This document shows, piece after piece, positions 9,028 to 16,449 of a stretch of DNA of 64,000 nt (position 1 is its first letter; each line of letters starts with the position of its first letter). The notes beneath the pieces were generated by a model. The model had not been told where the DNA came from, made no database searches, and saw only the letters and a list, made by a program, of their open reading frames with translations. The DNA comes from CAYUQT01 sp964596165. Lineage in GTDB: Bacteria > Planctomycetota > Phycisphaerae > UBA1845 > JAFGLZ01. Both the position numbers and the translations under genes were made by a program. The stretch is taken from contig CAZQTW010000023.1 in NCBI GenBank assembly GCA_964596165.1, forward strand, positions 14,468-78,467, given 5' to 3'.

Positions 9028-10077
9028 CTACGGCGATCGTGAAACCGACGCCTCCTCCGAACCCTTCCTTCGAACGGTATCCAAGTTCATCCGCTCTATG
9101 ATCACGTCCGTAACGGGACGATCGTTCGCGTCGACCTCCACCCGCCCGATCTTCCGAAGCGTTTCCAGAGACTCCGGGCCGATCGCCTTGGCGAAAGCGG
9201 TGTATTTGGCATCCCACTGTTTGACTCGTCGGAGGCAGATGAAGAACTGGCAACTCGCGGAGTCCAAATCGTCGCCCGACAGCGACATGGCCACGGTCCC
9301 CTCTTCGAAAGGCGTATCGTTGAGTTCTGCCTTGATGGTCCTGCCGTCCCTGCGCAAACCGGAGCCGTCGTTGTTCGGGCAGCCGCCCAGAACCGCCACT
9401 CCGGGATAGAGCCGGAAGAACTTCAGACGGTTGTAAAATCCGTTTTCGACAAGCTCTACGAAGTTGGCCACGGTATTCGGCGCCTTGTCATACAGCAGAC
9501 CGAGTCGAATGGTGCCGTAGTTGGTGACCATGACGACCTCTTTGAGGGCACGAACCTCCAGCCGAAGGCTGTTCGACTTGATTTCGCCCCCATACGGCCG
9601 CCATTCGATCATGTAGATGCCTGTTCGGCGCAAGGCGGTGTAATACTGCCCCATTTCCACCCGGATGCCGACAATTGACTTCGGGGCCAGCGTCACGGGC
9701 ACGGTCTTGTCCAATGGGCGTATCATCACGTCGCGGCCGACTTCCTTGCCCTGCCCGTCCACAATGTCGAGGGCTCTAAACCTGTCACCGCTGAAGACAT
9801 GATCCATCGGCAGGCCCATCGGCGTGTTCTTGTCCGGTGATGCCGCGTCGGTATTGGGCACGCTCAGAACCACCGGTTCATCCGCGAGGTTCTGGAGCAG
9901 GAAATCGATCCACACCGGATCACCGCAATTCACGTAGCCGTGGTCACTTGCAATCACGGCCCGCACGGATTGGCGACCGGTGGCCTGTTTCTGGCCCGGG
10001 GCTGTGGTCGGTCTGGTGGACTGGGCCAAACTCACCGACGCCATGATCGTCCAAACAACGGTGGAGCAATGTAGCAA
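9028..10077 (-). CDS. Secreted cyclophilin-type peptidyl-prolyl isomerase with N-terminal extension
   Basis: The C-terminal half (from about residue 180) is a cyclophilin domain for proline isomerisation. It has VVMVTNYGTIRLGLLYDKAP, then TVANFVELVENGFYN, and the active-site region SASCQFFICL. Several catalytic positions of the PpiA consensus are altered, so activity is uncertain. The N-terminal 180 residues form a beta-sandwich-like region without a family name. Residues 1-19 form a signal peptide. I chose the TTG at 10077 because GGAGGA stands 8 nt upstream and a TAG lies one codon further out. The protein probably acts in the periplasm. Confidence 0.82.
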   Translation of the reverse strand: MLHCSTVVWTIMASVSLAQSTRPTTAPGQKQATGRQSVRAVIASDHGYVNCGDPVWIDFLLQNLADEPVVLSVPNTDAASPDKNTPMGLPMDHVFSGDRFRALDIVDGQGKEVGRDVMIRPLDKTVPVTLAPKSIVGIRVEMGQYYTALRRTGIYMIEWRPYGGEIKSNSLRLEVRALKEVVMVTNYGTIRLGLLYDKAPNTVANFVELVENGFYNRLKFFRLYPGVAVLGGCPNNDGSGLRRDGRTIKAELNDTPFEEGTVAMSLSGDDLDSASCQFFICLRRVKQWDAKYTAFAKAIGPESLETLRKIGRVEVDANDRPVTDVIIERMNLDTVRRKGSEEASVSRSP

Positions 10078-10231
10078 AGGCTATGTCCTCCGGCGGATAG
10101 CACAACACCGTCGTCATCTTGCCCTGAATCACCCGTGCGTCTCGTCGGCTTGCCGCCAATGGCTAGGGCCGCTCGGGCTTTTCGGCAAGCGGGTAATATA
10201 GCATGGTCGCGGACATCCGACAACCAATGCA

Positions 10232-12040
10232 TTACGTCCTGACACTGTCTGTTCCGACTTCACGATCGTCGTGAGCAGCCGGCAGAAGACACACATCCTG
10301 GACTCGATTGCTGCACAGCCAGCCCAGATCGACCGTACCAAAGGGCGCGTCAGGTTCGCCGGTGCGCCAGAAGAAAAGACGGCCACGACGATCGTTCAGA
10401 CCGACGATCAGGTCCCCCGACCACCAGGCTTGCCGCAGTCTCTCACCCGCCGCCGTGTACTGCTCGATGACCGTGTCGCCGAGGATCATCTCCTTGACGG
10501 CGGGGGAGTTGTCGGTCAGACCCAGGCGACGAATGCCGGCAACCTGCAAGTAGCTCAGCGAACGGCAAGGGCCCGCACCCCCATCGTAGATTCTTCTACA
10601 CACATCAGGTCGGGAAGTTTCCCAGGACAAGACTTGTCCGGACTCGTTGGCTGCATACACCTCGTCAGCTGCGACAGTTAGAGCGGTTACGGAGGAGTTG
10701 CTGCCTCGATAGATGATGGGTGTTGCTGAAAGGTCGGTCCGACCTTCAAGACGAACAACGACAGAATCGATGGAGAGCCAGATTCGTCGTTGGGAGTCCA
10801 CCTGGACGTTGCGAACGGTTTTGGCGGCTCCGGTCAGATCGGAAAGGAGGGGGACGGCATCTGCGGGCCGGTTGAGTGACCACATCCGTAGCCCCAGTTC
10901 GGAGTGTGTGGCGAAGACGCGTTGATCCAACATCACCGCACTGTTGAACCCGCCGCGAATGGCCCGGTGGGTCGGAACATCACACGTGAGGGTTGTCCGA
11001 ACCTCGCCGTCCGCCGGGGCCAGTAAGATCAGTTCCGACGCTCCGCCAACCACGAGGAGCGGCTCCGGGCCGTCGGCGAATCGGACAGACCGCAAGGGGC
11101 CGCAAGACTCTTGCACCTTTCGTCGAAGCCGAGGCTGTGACGGAGACGAAGGGGAGAGCCAGAGGAGTTCGTCGCCAACAACGACGACGACGGCCTCGCA
11201 CGGCCTGTGGGGGCGTTCGCCCAGCAGAAGACGACGGTACAGCGGCCCGCGGTATTCCTCGCCGAGCCCGCGAATCAGCTCGCCGATCGGTGTTCCCGGT
11301 GTTGTTTTGGCCATTTGCTCGAGTTGCCGTACCATCCGTTCAATTTGTTCCAGTTGGTTGCGTTTGGCCGCCGTGGCCGCTTCCTGCAATCGGGATCGAA
11401 TGGACAGTTGCTCCCGCTCGATCGCGCCTCGCTCGGTTTCTTTTCGCAAACGGTCCAGGGCGTCGGATCGGAAATGGGTGTTGAAGTTTCCGATGATTCG
11501 TATTCCCGCGGAGAAGCAGAGGGGGTCGATTGCTTTGTGGATCGCGGCGTCGATTGATTCCGCCGCACGCCCGTCCACGAGATCCGCGGCGGAAGCCTGT
11601 CGTGCCCCTTCGGCCAGGCCGCGCCGGATTGCGGGTCCGAGATGCTCGCGCACGGTCGACACAGTCGCTTCATCCGCGGAGGGCATGAGTGTCTTGCGGA
11701 AGGCCGTCATGTCGGTTGGGTCGACAGGAGGGTCGAAGATGCCTTGGACGGAGCTCCGACAGCGGTAGTCGTCGCGGGAAATGACTTCGAGGTCTTCCAT
11801 GGCGAGTGTCTGAGGCCCGAGGCGGACGAACATGACCTCCGCCGTTTGCGTCGACGAGATCTCACTTCCGGGCGACGCGCAATGCCGATCGCCTTCGATT
11901 GTGACGACCAGAGCGGTCCATCCCGCAGGTATTCTGACGGACCGTCGGAGAAGGCTGAAGAGTTGGTTCGGTGCGACGACCCTGGCCAGAAGGGTGGGAT
12001 TCTGAGAAAGCAGGTCCATGTCGAACGGCGTGTCAGTCAT
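10232..12040 (-). CDS. SPFH/band-7-like domain fused to a beta-propeller-like domain
   Basis: The 602-aa protein lacks a signal peptide or clear membrane helix. Residues 10-205 resemble an SPFH (stomatin/flotillin) domain: a lead hydrophobic strand region with VRIPAGWTALVV, a middle strand pair around MEDLEVISRDDYRCR, and a late segment FSAGIRIIGNFNTHF matching the band-7 GI(R/E)I motif. Residues 205-270 are a charged coiled coil (ERGAIEREQLSIRSRLQEA). Residues 280-590 consist of repeated four-strand units (for example VYAANESGQVLSW) that look like a beta-propeller. It follows the Vps4-like gene by 23 nt on the same strand, so it is a likely membrane-scaffold or cargo partner of that system. 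The SPFH assignment is tentative. Confidence 0.6.
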   Translation of the reverse strand: MTDTPFDMDLLSQNPTLLARVVAPNQLFSLLRRSVRIPAGWTALVVTIEGDRHCASPGSEISSTQTAEVMFVRLGPQTLAMEDLEVISRDDYRCRSSVQGIFDPPVDPTDMTAFRKTLMPSADEATVSTVREHLGPAIRRGLAEGARQASAADLVDGRAAESIDAAIHKAIDPLCFSAGIRIIGNFNTHFRSDALDRLRKETERGAIEREQLSIRSRLQEAATAAKRNQLEQIERMVRQLEQMAKTTPGTPIGELIRGLGEEYRGPLYRRLLLGERPHRPCEAVVVVVGDELLWLSPSSPSQPRLRRKVQESCGPLRSVRFADGPEPLLVVGGASELILLAPADGEVRTTLTCDVPTHRAIRGGFNSAVMLDQRVFATHSELGLRMWSLNRPADAVPLLSDLTGAAKTVRNVQVDSQRRIWLSIDSVVVRLEGRTDLSATPIIYRGSNSSVTALTVAADEVYAANESGQVLSWETSRPDVCRRIYDGGAGPCRSLSYLQVAGIRRLGLTDNSPAVKEMILGDTVIEQYTAAGERLRQAWWSGDLIVGLNDRRGRLFFWRTGEPDAPFGTVDLGWLCSNRVQDVCLLPAAHDDREVGTDSVRT

Positions 12041-12063
12041 GCCCCGTGTCTCTCCCGTAAGGC

Positions 12064-13188
12064 TTATTGTCCGTCGGCGACGAAGGTTTCAAACCGGGCC
12101 AAGTCGCTCGGTTTGACGGAAGGCGGAGTCTCCCGGATGACGGTCAACAGGTCATCCATCGTGATCGAACGAGGTTCGCGCCCGCCAACGGATTCGATAA
12201 ACGGCCGCGAAGCGGCTCGGATCGCGATGTTCTTAATGTCGGCGCCACTGTAACCGTCCAGCACGTCGCACAGTCGGCCGAGATCGACATCGTCGGCGAG
12301 CGGACGATGTTCCAGATACATCTCCAACATCTTATAACGCGCGGGCGCGTCAGGCAGAGGGATATAGACCTGTGTGTCGAGGCGACCCGGCCGCAGCATC
12401 GCCTCGTCGAGCATCCAGGGCCTGTTGGTCGCGCCGATGAACAGGAGTGCCCGGTCGGCGGATCGGTCAAAGCCTTCCAGTTCCTGGAGAATCTGCGGAA
12501 CGACCCGCTGCATGACGGCGGAGGAGTCGGTCTGACGTCGGGGCACGAGGGCCTCGACCTCATCGATGAAAATGACGCTCTTGGGTTCGGCCTTGGCGGC
12601 CTCGAAGAGCCGCCGGATATTCTGCTCGGCCTCGCCGACCCATTTGCTCATGACCTGCGCGGGGCTGATGACGAAGCAGGTGGCATCGAGTTCATGAGCG
12701 GTAGCCTTGGCGAGCATGGTCTTGCCGGTTCCGGGCGGGCCATAGAGCAGGAGCCCACCGCCCGGCGTGATGCCGTAACGTTGGGCCAACTCCGCGTGCA
12801 TGAAGGGGTAGATCATCTTCAGACGGATCTCCTGCTTCACGTCCTCCATCCCGGCGACGTCGTCGAAGCCGATGTCGGGTTTCTCGCGGACGATCCATTC
12901 GGAGGCGTCAGCACCCTTGTCCACCTCCCTTTCGCGAGCGGCCGAGCGGGCCGGCCCTGGTGCATGCCCTGCCTTGCGCCGGTCGCATTCCCGGGCCAAC
13001 TCGATCAGTTCGCGGGCGTAGGCCTCGTGTTGTTGGCGTGATGTCGCGGACTTGGCTGCCTCGGCCAACTCGATCATGGCCTCGGCCGCTTCGAGGAGAT
13101 AGGTCTTGGCGACGGCGTAGTCGCCCTTCTTGTAGGCGGCGAGCCCCTTGGTCTTCATGCGGTCAAACGTGGCGAAAGAAATAGCCAT
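12064..13188 (-). CDS. Vps4/katanin-type AAA ATPase with N-terminal MIT-like domain
   Basis: The protein (374 aa) has the Vps4 layout. Residues 1-75 form a three-helix MIT-like domain (GLAAYKKGDYAVAKTYLLEA, then a Glu/Ala helix pair). A short linker leads to the AAA module: Walker A GPPGTGKT (150-157), pore loop KWVG (183-186), Walker B IFIDE (206-210), sensor GATN (252-255) and arginine fingers R266/R269. YIPLPDAPAR (275-284) is typical of the meiotic clade (Vps4, katanin, spastin), and GYSGADI (312-318) gives sensor 2. The C-terminal PPSVKPSDLARFETF matches the Vps4 closing helix. Family members disassemble ESCRT-III polymers. Neither the ATG at 13188 nor the GTG at 13194 has a strong ribosome binding site. 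Confidence 0.85.
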   Translation of the reverse strand: MAISFATFDRMKTKGLAAYKKGDYAVAKTYLLEAAEAMIELAEAAKSATSRQQHEAYARELIELARECDRRKAGHAPGPARSAAREREVDKGADASEWIVREKPDIGFDDVAGMEDVKQEIRLKMIYPFMHAELAQRYGITPGGGLLLYGPPGTGKTMLAKATAHELDATCFVISPAQVMSKWVGEAEQNIRRLFEAAKAEPKSVIFIDEVEALVPRRQTDSSAVMQRVVPQILQELEGFDRSADRALLFIGATNRPWMLDEAMLRPGRLDTQVYIPLPDAPARYKMLEMYLEHRPLADDVDLGRLCDVLDGYSGADIKNIAIRAASRPFIESVGGREPRSITMDDLLTVIRETPPSVKPSDLARFETFVADGQ

Positions 13189-13217
13189 AGGCACGAGAAG
13201 AATCTACAAATCAACAA

Positions 13218-13334
13218 GTCAACACGTCGAAAGATCAACAAATCCGTGAAGCCACATACGGTTGCCAAGAGTCACCCTGTCTCCATGAATAGGCTCTGGA
13301 CTGCGGGGTCGTGTCGACTTTTCGACGTGTCGAC
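13218..13334 (-). repeat. Imperfect 23-bp inverted repeat between the ESCRT-III-like and Vps4-like genes
   Basis: The arms at 13218-13240 and 13312-13334 match at 19 of 23 positions around a 71-nt loop. The right arm contains two tandem copies of GACACGTC (minus strand). This fills most of the 143-nt gap between the two genes, the only large gap inside the gene set. In mRNA it would form a stable stem just 5' or 3' of either gene, so it may set their relative expression, or it may be a dispersed repeat. Confidence 0.6.
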
Positions 13335-13337
13335 GTG

Positions 13338-13943
13338 TCACTTCTGTTTCTCGCCCTCCTGTTTGAGCGATTCCAGCTCCGCGCGAAGGTCGCTGATCTT
13401 GCCCATTTCTTTTTCATGTTCAGCGGCCTCCTCGGTTTCAATCATGCGGTCGATTTCCTCGTCGCTGACGGCCTGGGTTGCGGTCGCGCCGACGTCCTGG
13501 GCGGCCATATCCTCGACCGAGTCGAGGAACATGCTCATGCGTTCCTCCATGGAGGCGGATTGGGCCATTGCCTTCTCCCAGTCGGCCTGGGTCTTGACCA
13601 GGTCGGTCTCGCCGAACAGTCGGCCGATCTCGGTGGCCATCGTTCCCATGGCCGAGGCGAAGTCGGCGGACGCCTCGGCCTGGCGTTTGATCAGGAGGGC
13701 GTTCTTGACCGCGAGCAACTGCCGCTCGAGCATCCGGCGAATCGTGGCGGTCTTCTTGAGCGAGTTGCGAATGAACTGATACTGAGCGTTGTCGCCGATC
13801 TGCTTGGCGCGTCGGGCGTTCCCGATGAACTCCTCGGCGAACTTGGCTTGTTCGCGGATGGCTCGTTCGATCCGCCGGATTCCCTGGCGGATCTTCATCT
13901 CACGCTCGATACGACGCTCCTCGGATGATTTGAATAGGGCCAT
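13338..13943 (-). CDS. ESCRT-III (CHMP2/Vps2)-like protein with MIM1-like C-terminus
   Basis: This 201-aa all-helical protein has the ESCRT-III charge plan. Residues 7-90 form a strongly basic long hairpin (ERRIEREMKIRQGIRRIERAI, then SLKKTATIRRMLERQLLAVK). Residues 95-146 hold a segment ASAMGTMATEI followed by SMEERMSMFLDSVEDM, which lines up with the CHMP2-type AMGTM and MEEMM regions. Residues 147-180 are acidic. Residues 185-194, DLRAELESLK, resemble the MIM1 peptide of CHMP2/Vps2 (consensus LxxRLxxLK, with Glu for the Arg), the sequence that Vps4 MIT domains bind. The MIT-Vps4-like gene is the next gene in the set. AGGTGA precedes the ATG at 13943; a GTG at 13952 is the alternative start. 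A PspA/Vipp1 relative is the main alternative. Confidence 0.72.
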   Translation of the reverse strand: MALFKSSEERRIEREMKIRQGIRRIERAIREQAKFAEEFIGNARRAKQIGDNAQYQFIRNSLKKTATIRRMLERQLLAVKNALLIKRQAEASADFASAMGTMATEIGRLFGETDLVKTQADWEKAMAQSASMEERMSMFLDSVEDMAAQDVGATATQAVSDEEIDRMIETEEAAEHEKEMGKISDLRAELESLKQEGEKQK

Positions 13944-13982
13944 AGGTGTCACCTGTCGTGCCGGACGCCGGCAGGCCGGCGG

Positions 13983-14591
13983 CTAGTCTTCCGCTGCGCT
14001 CTTGTGTTCTCTGACGCGGCGATCCGCCTCGTCAAACGCCTCGTTGACGTCGGTGAGGCTTCCCTTGTCGACCTTATCCCAAATGTCCATCACAGCCTGA
14101 CCGGCCTCGCTGAGGCCGGACGTTCCCTCGCTGACGCCGGCGCCGACCTCGAGCAACTGATCGAGCCGTTCCTGATACATCTCGGTGGTGACGGCATCGT
14201 CCTCGACGAGTCTTGACAGTGTCAGGAGGTCGCGTTCGCCGATCATGCCGATTCGGTCGCCGGTGAGCTTATTTCGTTCGGCGTTCTCGCGAAGCATCCG
14301 CAATCGGGATACCGTAAGCATCTCCTTGCCGCGCACATTGAGCTGACGCGAGACCATGAGTTGCTCCGTGGTCTTCAGCTCGAACTCCTGAGCCAGGACA
14401 CGGCGGACCTCGGGGCTCTTCTCCTGGGCCCCACGCTGGAAGAGCGCTTGCTTCTCGCGACTGAGCTTCTCAACGCGCTTCAACAACAGATTACGTTCTT
14501 TTTCCAGCAAGAGCTCCTGGGTCCGCAATTCCTGCCGAGTCATTTTGGAGAGCGGCTTGCGTTTGCCGGTCAACCAGTCGAGCAGGCCCAT
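13983..14591 (-). CDS. ESCRT-III-like coiled-coil protein (short paralogue)
   Basis: The 202-aa protein is almost entirely helical. It opens with an amphipathic segment MGLLDWLTGKRK, like the membrane-binding lead helix of PspA/Vipp1 proteins. Residues 18-100 form a basic hairpin (ELLLEKERNLLLKRVEKL, then RVLAQEFELKTTEQL). Residues 100-150 form further helices (GERDLLTLSRLVEDD, YQERLDQLLEVG), and the tail is acidic. It shares pattern with the C-terminal part of the fusion protein encoded upstream (14618-16087): the same lead helix, an E-x-N-L-x-K stretch, a GA turn and an R-x-LA motif. It lies 30-40 nt from the CHMP2-like gene and 26 nt from the fusion gene. GGGAG precedes the ATG. Membership in the ESCRT-III/PspA superfamily is inferred. 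Confidence 0.62.
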   Translation of the reverse strand: MGLLDWLTGKRKPLSKMTRQELRTQELLLEKERNLLLKRVEKLSREKQALFQRGAQEKSPEVRRVLAQEFELKTTEQLMVSRQLNVRGKEMLTVSRLRMLRENAERNKLTGDRIGMIGERDLLTLSRLVEDDAVTTEMYQERLDQLLEVGAGVSEGTSGLSEAGQAVMDIWDKVDKGSLTDVNEAFDEADRRVREHKSAAED

Positions 14592-14617
14592 GATTCTGTC
14601 TCCCGCGGGTCGCGATG

Positions 14618-16087
14618 TCAGTCGGCTTCGGGTTCCCGCTGCTTGGGCTTTACCTGGGCGGTGGCCTCTTTGGCCGGAGCGACATCGGTTGGCGACGTTT
14701 GGCCGGCGGCCGAGGATTTCAGTTTGGCGGCCTGCGCCTCGAACTCGGCCAGGATGTCGGCCTCTTCGGGCGTAACGGCCTGGTCGGAGGTCGCTCGATT
14801 CACCGTTCGCACGGTCTCGTACGCTCCTTCAAGCTCCTCCAGCGCGCTTTCGGCGGCGGCGGCGGCCTCGGTGATCTCCTCGGAGGCGGGCAGCCCCGAC
14901 GGCCTGGCCGTCTGAACCACCTCCAGATTGTGCACCTGTCGACCCAGGATCTGACTCTGCTTGCTGAGGATGCCGACCTTTTCGTTTTGGAGCGCGATTT
15001 CTTGGCGTATCTGGGCAACTCGGGATGCGAGTCGGCGTTTCACGGATAGTGCATCCGCCGAGGCGCCTTCCTTGAGCAATTGGCTTTCCTGGGTCACCAG
15101 CTCATCCAAGGCCTTCTCCAGATTCCGTCGTTCCTCGTCGATCTCGGCTTGCTTGGCCCGCAGATCGCGAATCTGCTCGTCGGGAGTCGCCTGACGGCCC
15201 AGGAGCCGTCTGAAGAACTCGAGAATCGACATGGGCTGAGCCTCCTTGGTGGCCGTGGTTGTACGGAACAGGATACTTGTTCGATCATTCCGCGTCACGT
15301 GGTACCTGCGGTCCTCATTTGCCAATTGGGCAAACGCCTCTTCGACGATGCTCGGCGCCACACCCTGCGCCTCCGCCACTTCGGCGGCCGACACCCCTTG
15401 GTACAGCAGCGTTGGTCGGCTGCAACGCAGGGCCTGTTGGACGCGGGCCAATTTCTGCGGTCGGCTTTCGGGATCGAATAGCTCACGGGCGGCTTCCCTG
15501 AGATCACCGCATATCGGTGTGGTCCGCCAACCGCCACCGGGAAGGGGTTCCGTCAGCACCACGGAGAGGCCGGGTCGCGAAAAGGCGGTCGTTCTGGCTT
15601 CGTGTGTGAATCCGCTGGGACTGCAGACCCCCAACACCTGTGTGATCGGGCGGTTCGCCACGTACCTCGCGAGGTGCTCTTCCAGTTCCGTCCTGTCGAT
15701 GGGGGGGAGAGTCGAGGGGTCTTGCGAGGCATCGCGGGACCCGGCATCCAGGCAACGCGACAGTGAACACACGACGGAGGCGGTAACGGCGGCAGCTTGT
15801 CTTCGCCCCAGCCCATACCATGGACGTATGTAGGACCTGAAGGTGACGCTGCGGTTTTGGGGCAACCGGTCCAGCAGGTTCAAGTCATACATTTGGCGGG
15901 ACATCATCATAGCGCGGAGTCGTTCCCGCTCATTGCTCTCGATGACGCGAGCGGAGAGCCTGCCTGGAAGCCATACCGGTCGAATTCGGATGTTTCGCTG
16001 CACGGCGGTCAAGAACTCGGACTCGACCTGACGGGCTTTTTCGAGGGATGCGATCATGGTGTCAGAGGTTCGTACGGGTTGCCTCAC
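14618..16087 (-). CDS. Winged-helix domain fused to an ESCRT-III/PspA-like coiled-coil protein
   Basis: This 489-aa frame has two parts. Residues 1-200 are unrecognised mixed alpha/beta sequence. Residues 205-278 look like a winged helix (GVSAAEVAEAQGVAPSIVEEAFAQL is the helix-turn-helix core, then the wing RYHVTRNDRTSILFR). Residues 286-489 form a protein like the neighbouring short paralogue: amphipathic MSILEFFRRLLGRQ, a charged hairpin, then helices and a Pro/Lys/Glu tail. The Met codon at 15232 has a perfect AAGGAGG 8 nt upstream, so a free 204-aa product may also be made. Winged-helix and ESCRT-III modules also pair in archaeal CdvB and in ESCRT-II/III. The GTG at 16087 abuts the upstream stop and has no clear ribosome binding site; ATG 16057 is possible. 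Confidence 0.65.
   Translation of the reverse strand: MRQPVRTSDTMIASLEKARQVESEFLTAVQRNIRIRPVWLPGRLSARVIESNERERLRAMMMSRQMYDLNLLDRLPQNRSVTFRSYIRPWYGLGRRQAAAVTASVVCSLSRCLDAGSRDASQDPSTLPPIDRTELEEHLARYVANRPITQVLGVCSPSGFTHEARTTAFSRPGLSVVLTEPLPGGGWRTTPICGDLREAARELFDPESRPQKLARVQQALRCSRPTLLYQGVSAAEVAEAQGVAPSIVEEAFAQLANEDRRYHVTRNDRTSILFRTTTATKEAQPMSILEFFRRLLGRQATPDEQIRDLRAKQAEIDEERRNLEKALDELVTQESQLLKEGASADALSVKRRLASRVAQIRQEIALQNEKVGILSKQSQILGRQVHNLEVVQTARPSGLPASEEITEAAAAAESALEELEGAYETVRTVNRATSDQAVTPEEADILAEFEAQAAKLKSSAAGQTSPTDVAPAKEATAQVKPKQREPEAD
15230..15247 (-). promoter_or_regulatory. Internal ribosome binding site inside the winged-helix/coiled-coil fusion gene
   Basis: AAGGAGG (15247-15241) stands 8 nt before an in-frame ATG at 15232. 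The peptide from that ATG begins with an amphipathic helix and has 204 residues, close to the 201 and 202 residues of the two neighbouring paralogues. This site is better than that of the annotated GTG start, so the coiled-coil part is probably translated on its own at least in part. Confidence 0.65.
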
Positions 16088-16402
16088 TTAGGTCAACGTG
16101 CTGCCGCACCGGCAGCAGTACGTGGCTTCCGGTCGGTTGGCCTTACGGCACTTGGGATTGGGACACACCGACTCGGTCACCTGCCTTTCGGGAATGTCGG
16201 ATTCCGGCTCGCGCCCCAACGGGAGTCCGCTCTCGGCCGAGTCTGATGCCGTCTGCCCTTGATTCCACGGAGGAAGGGCGGAGTCAGATTCATGGGCCCC
16301 GCCTGTCATTAGACGTAGCATCGCACCCATCACGCGCACGATGAGTATCAGGACGATCGGCGAGATGATCAGCAACAGGCAAGGCACGAAGGCGGCGTTC
16401 AT
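16088..16402 (-). CDS. Membrane-anchored zinc-ribbon protein
   Basis: The 104-aa protein begins with one hydrophobic helix (residues 5-25, LLLIISPIVLILIVRVMG) and ends in a zinc ribbon: C80-x4-C85 and C96-x2-C99 (with an extra C97). The linker is Ser/Glu/Pro-rich. The ribbon should face the cytoplasm if the helix acts as an uncleaved anchor. It lies 47 nt after the kinase gene and directly abuts the fusion gene. A second zinc-ribbon pair sits on the kinase, so both may share a partner. No further function can be read. Confidence 0.72.
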   Translation of the reverse strand: MNAAFVPCLLLIISPIVLILIVRVMGAMLRLMTGGAHESDSALPPWNQGQTASDSAESGLPLGREPESDIPERQVTESVCPNPKCRKANRPEATYCCRCGSTLT

Positions 16403-16449
16403 GATTCGTATCCTGAGGCGTCACCCCATGAGAGAGAATGAGACGGATC

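Noticed and set aside
13218..13334. CRISPR array or IS inverted ends for the repeats near 13.2-13.3 kb
   Set aside because: There are only two arms in opposite orientation, with no spacers, no transposase and no target duplication.
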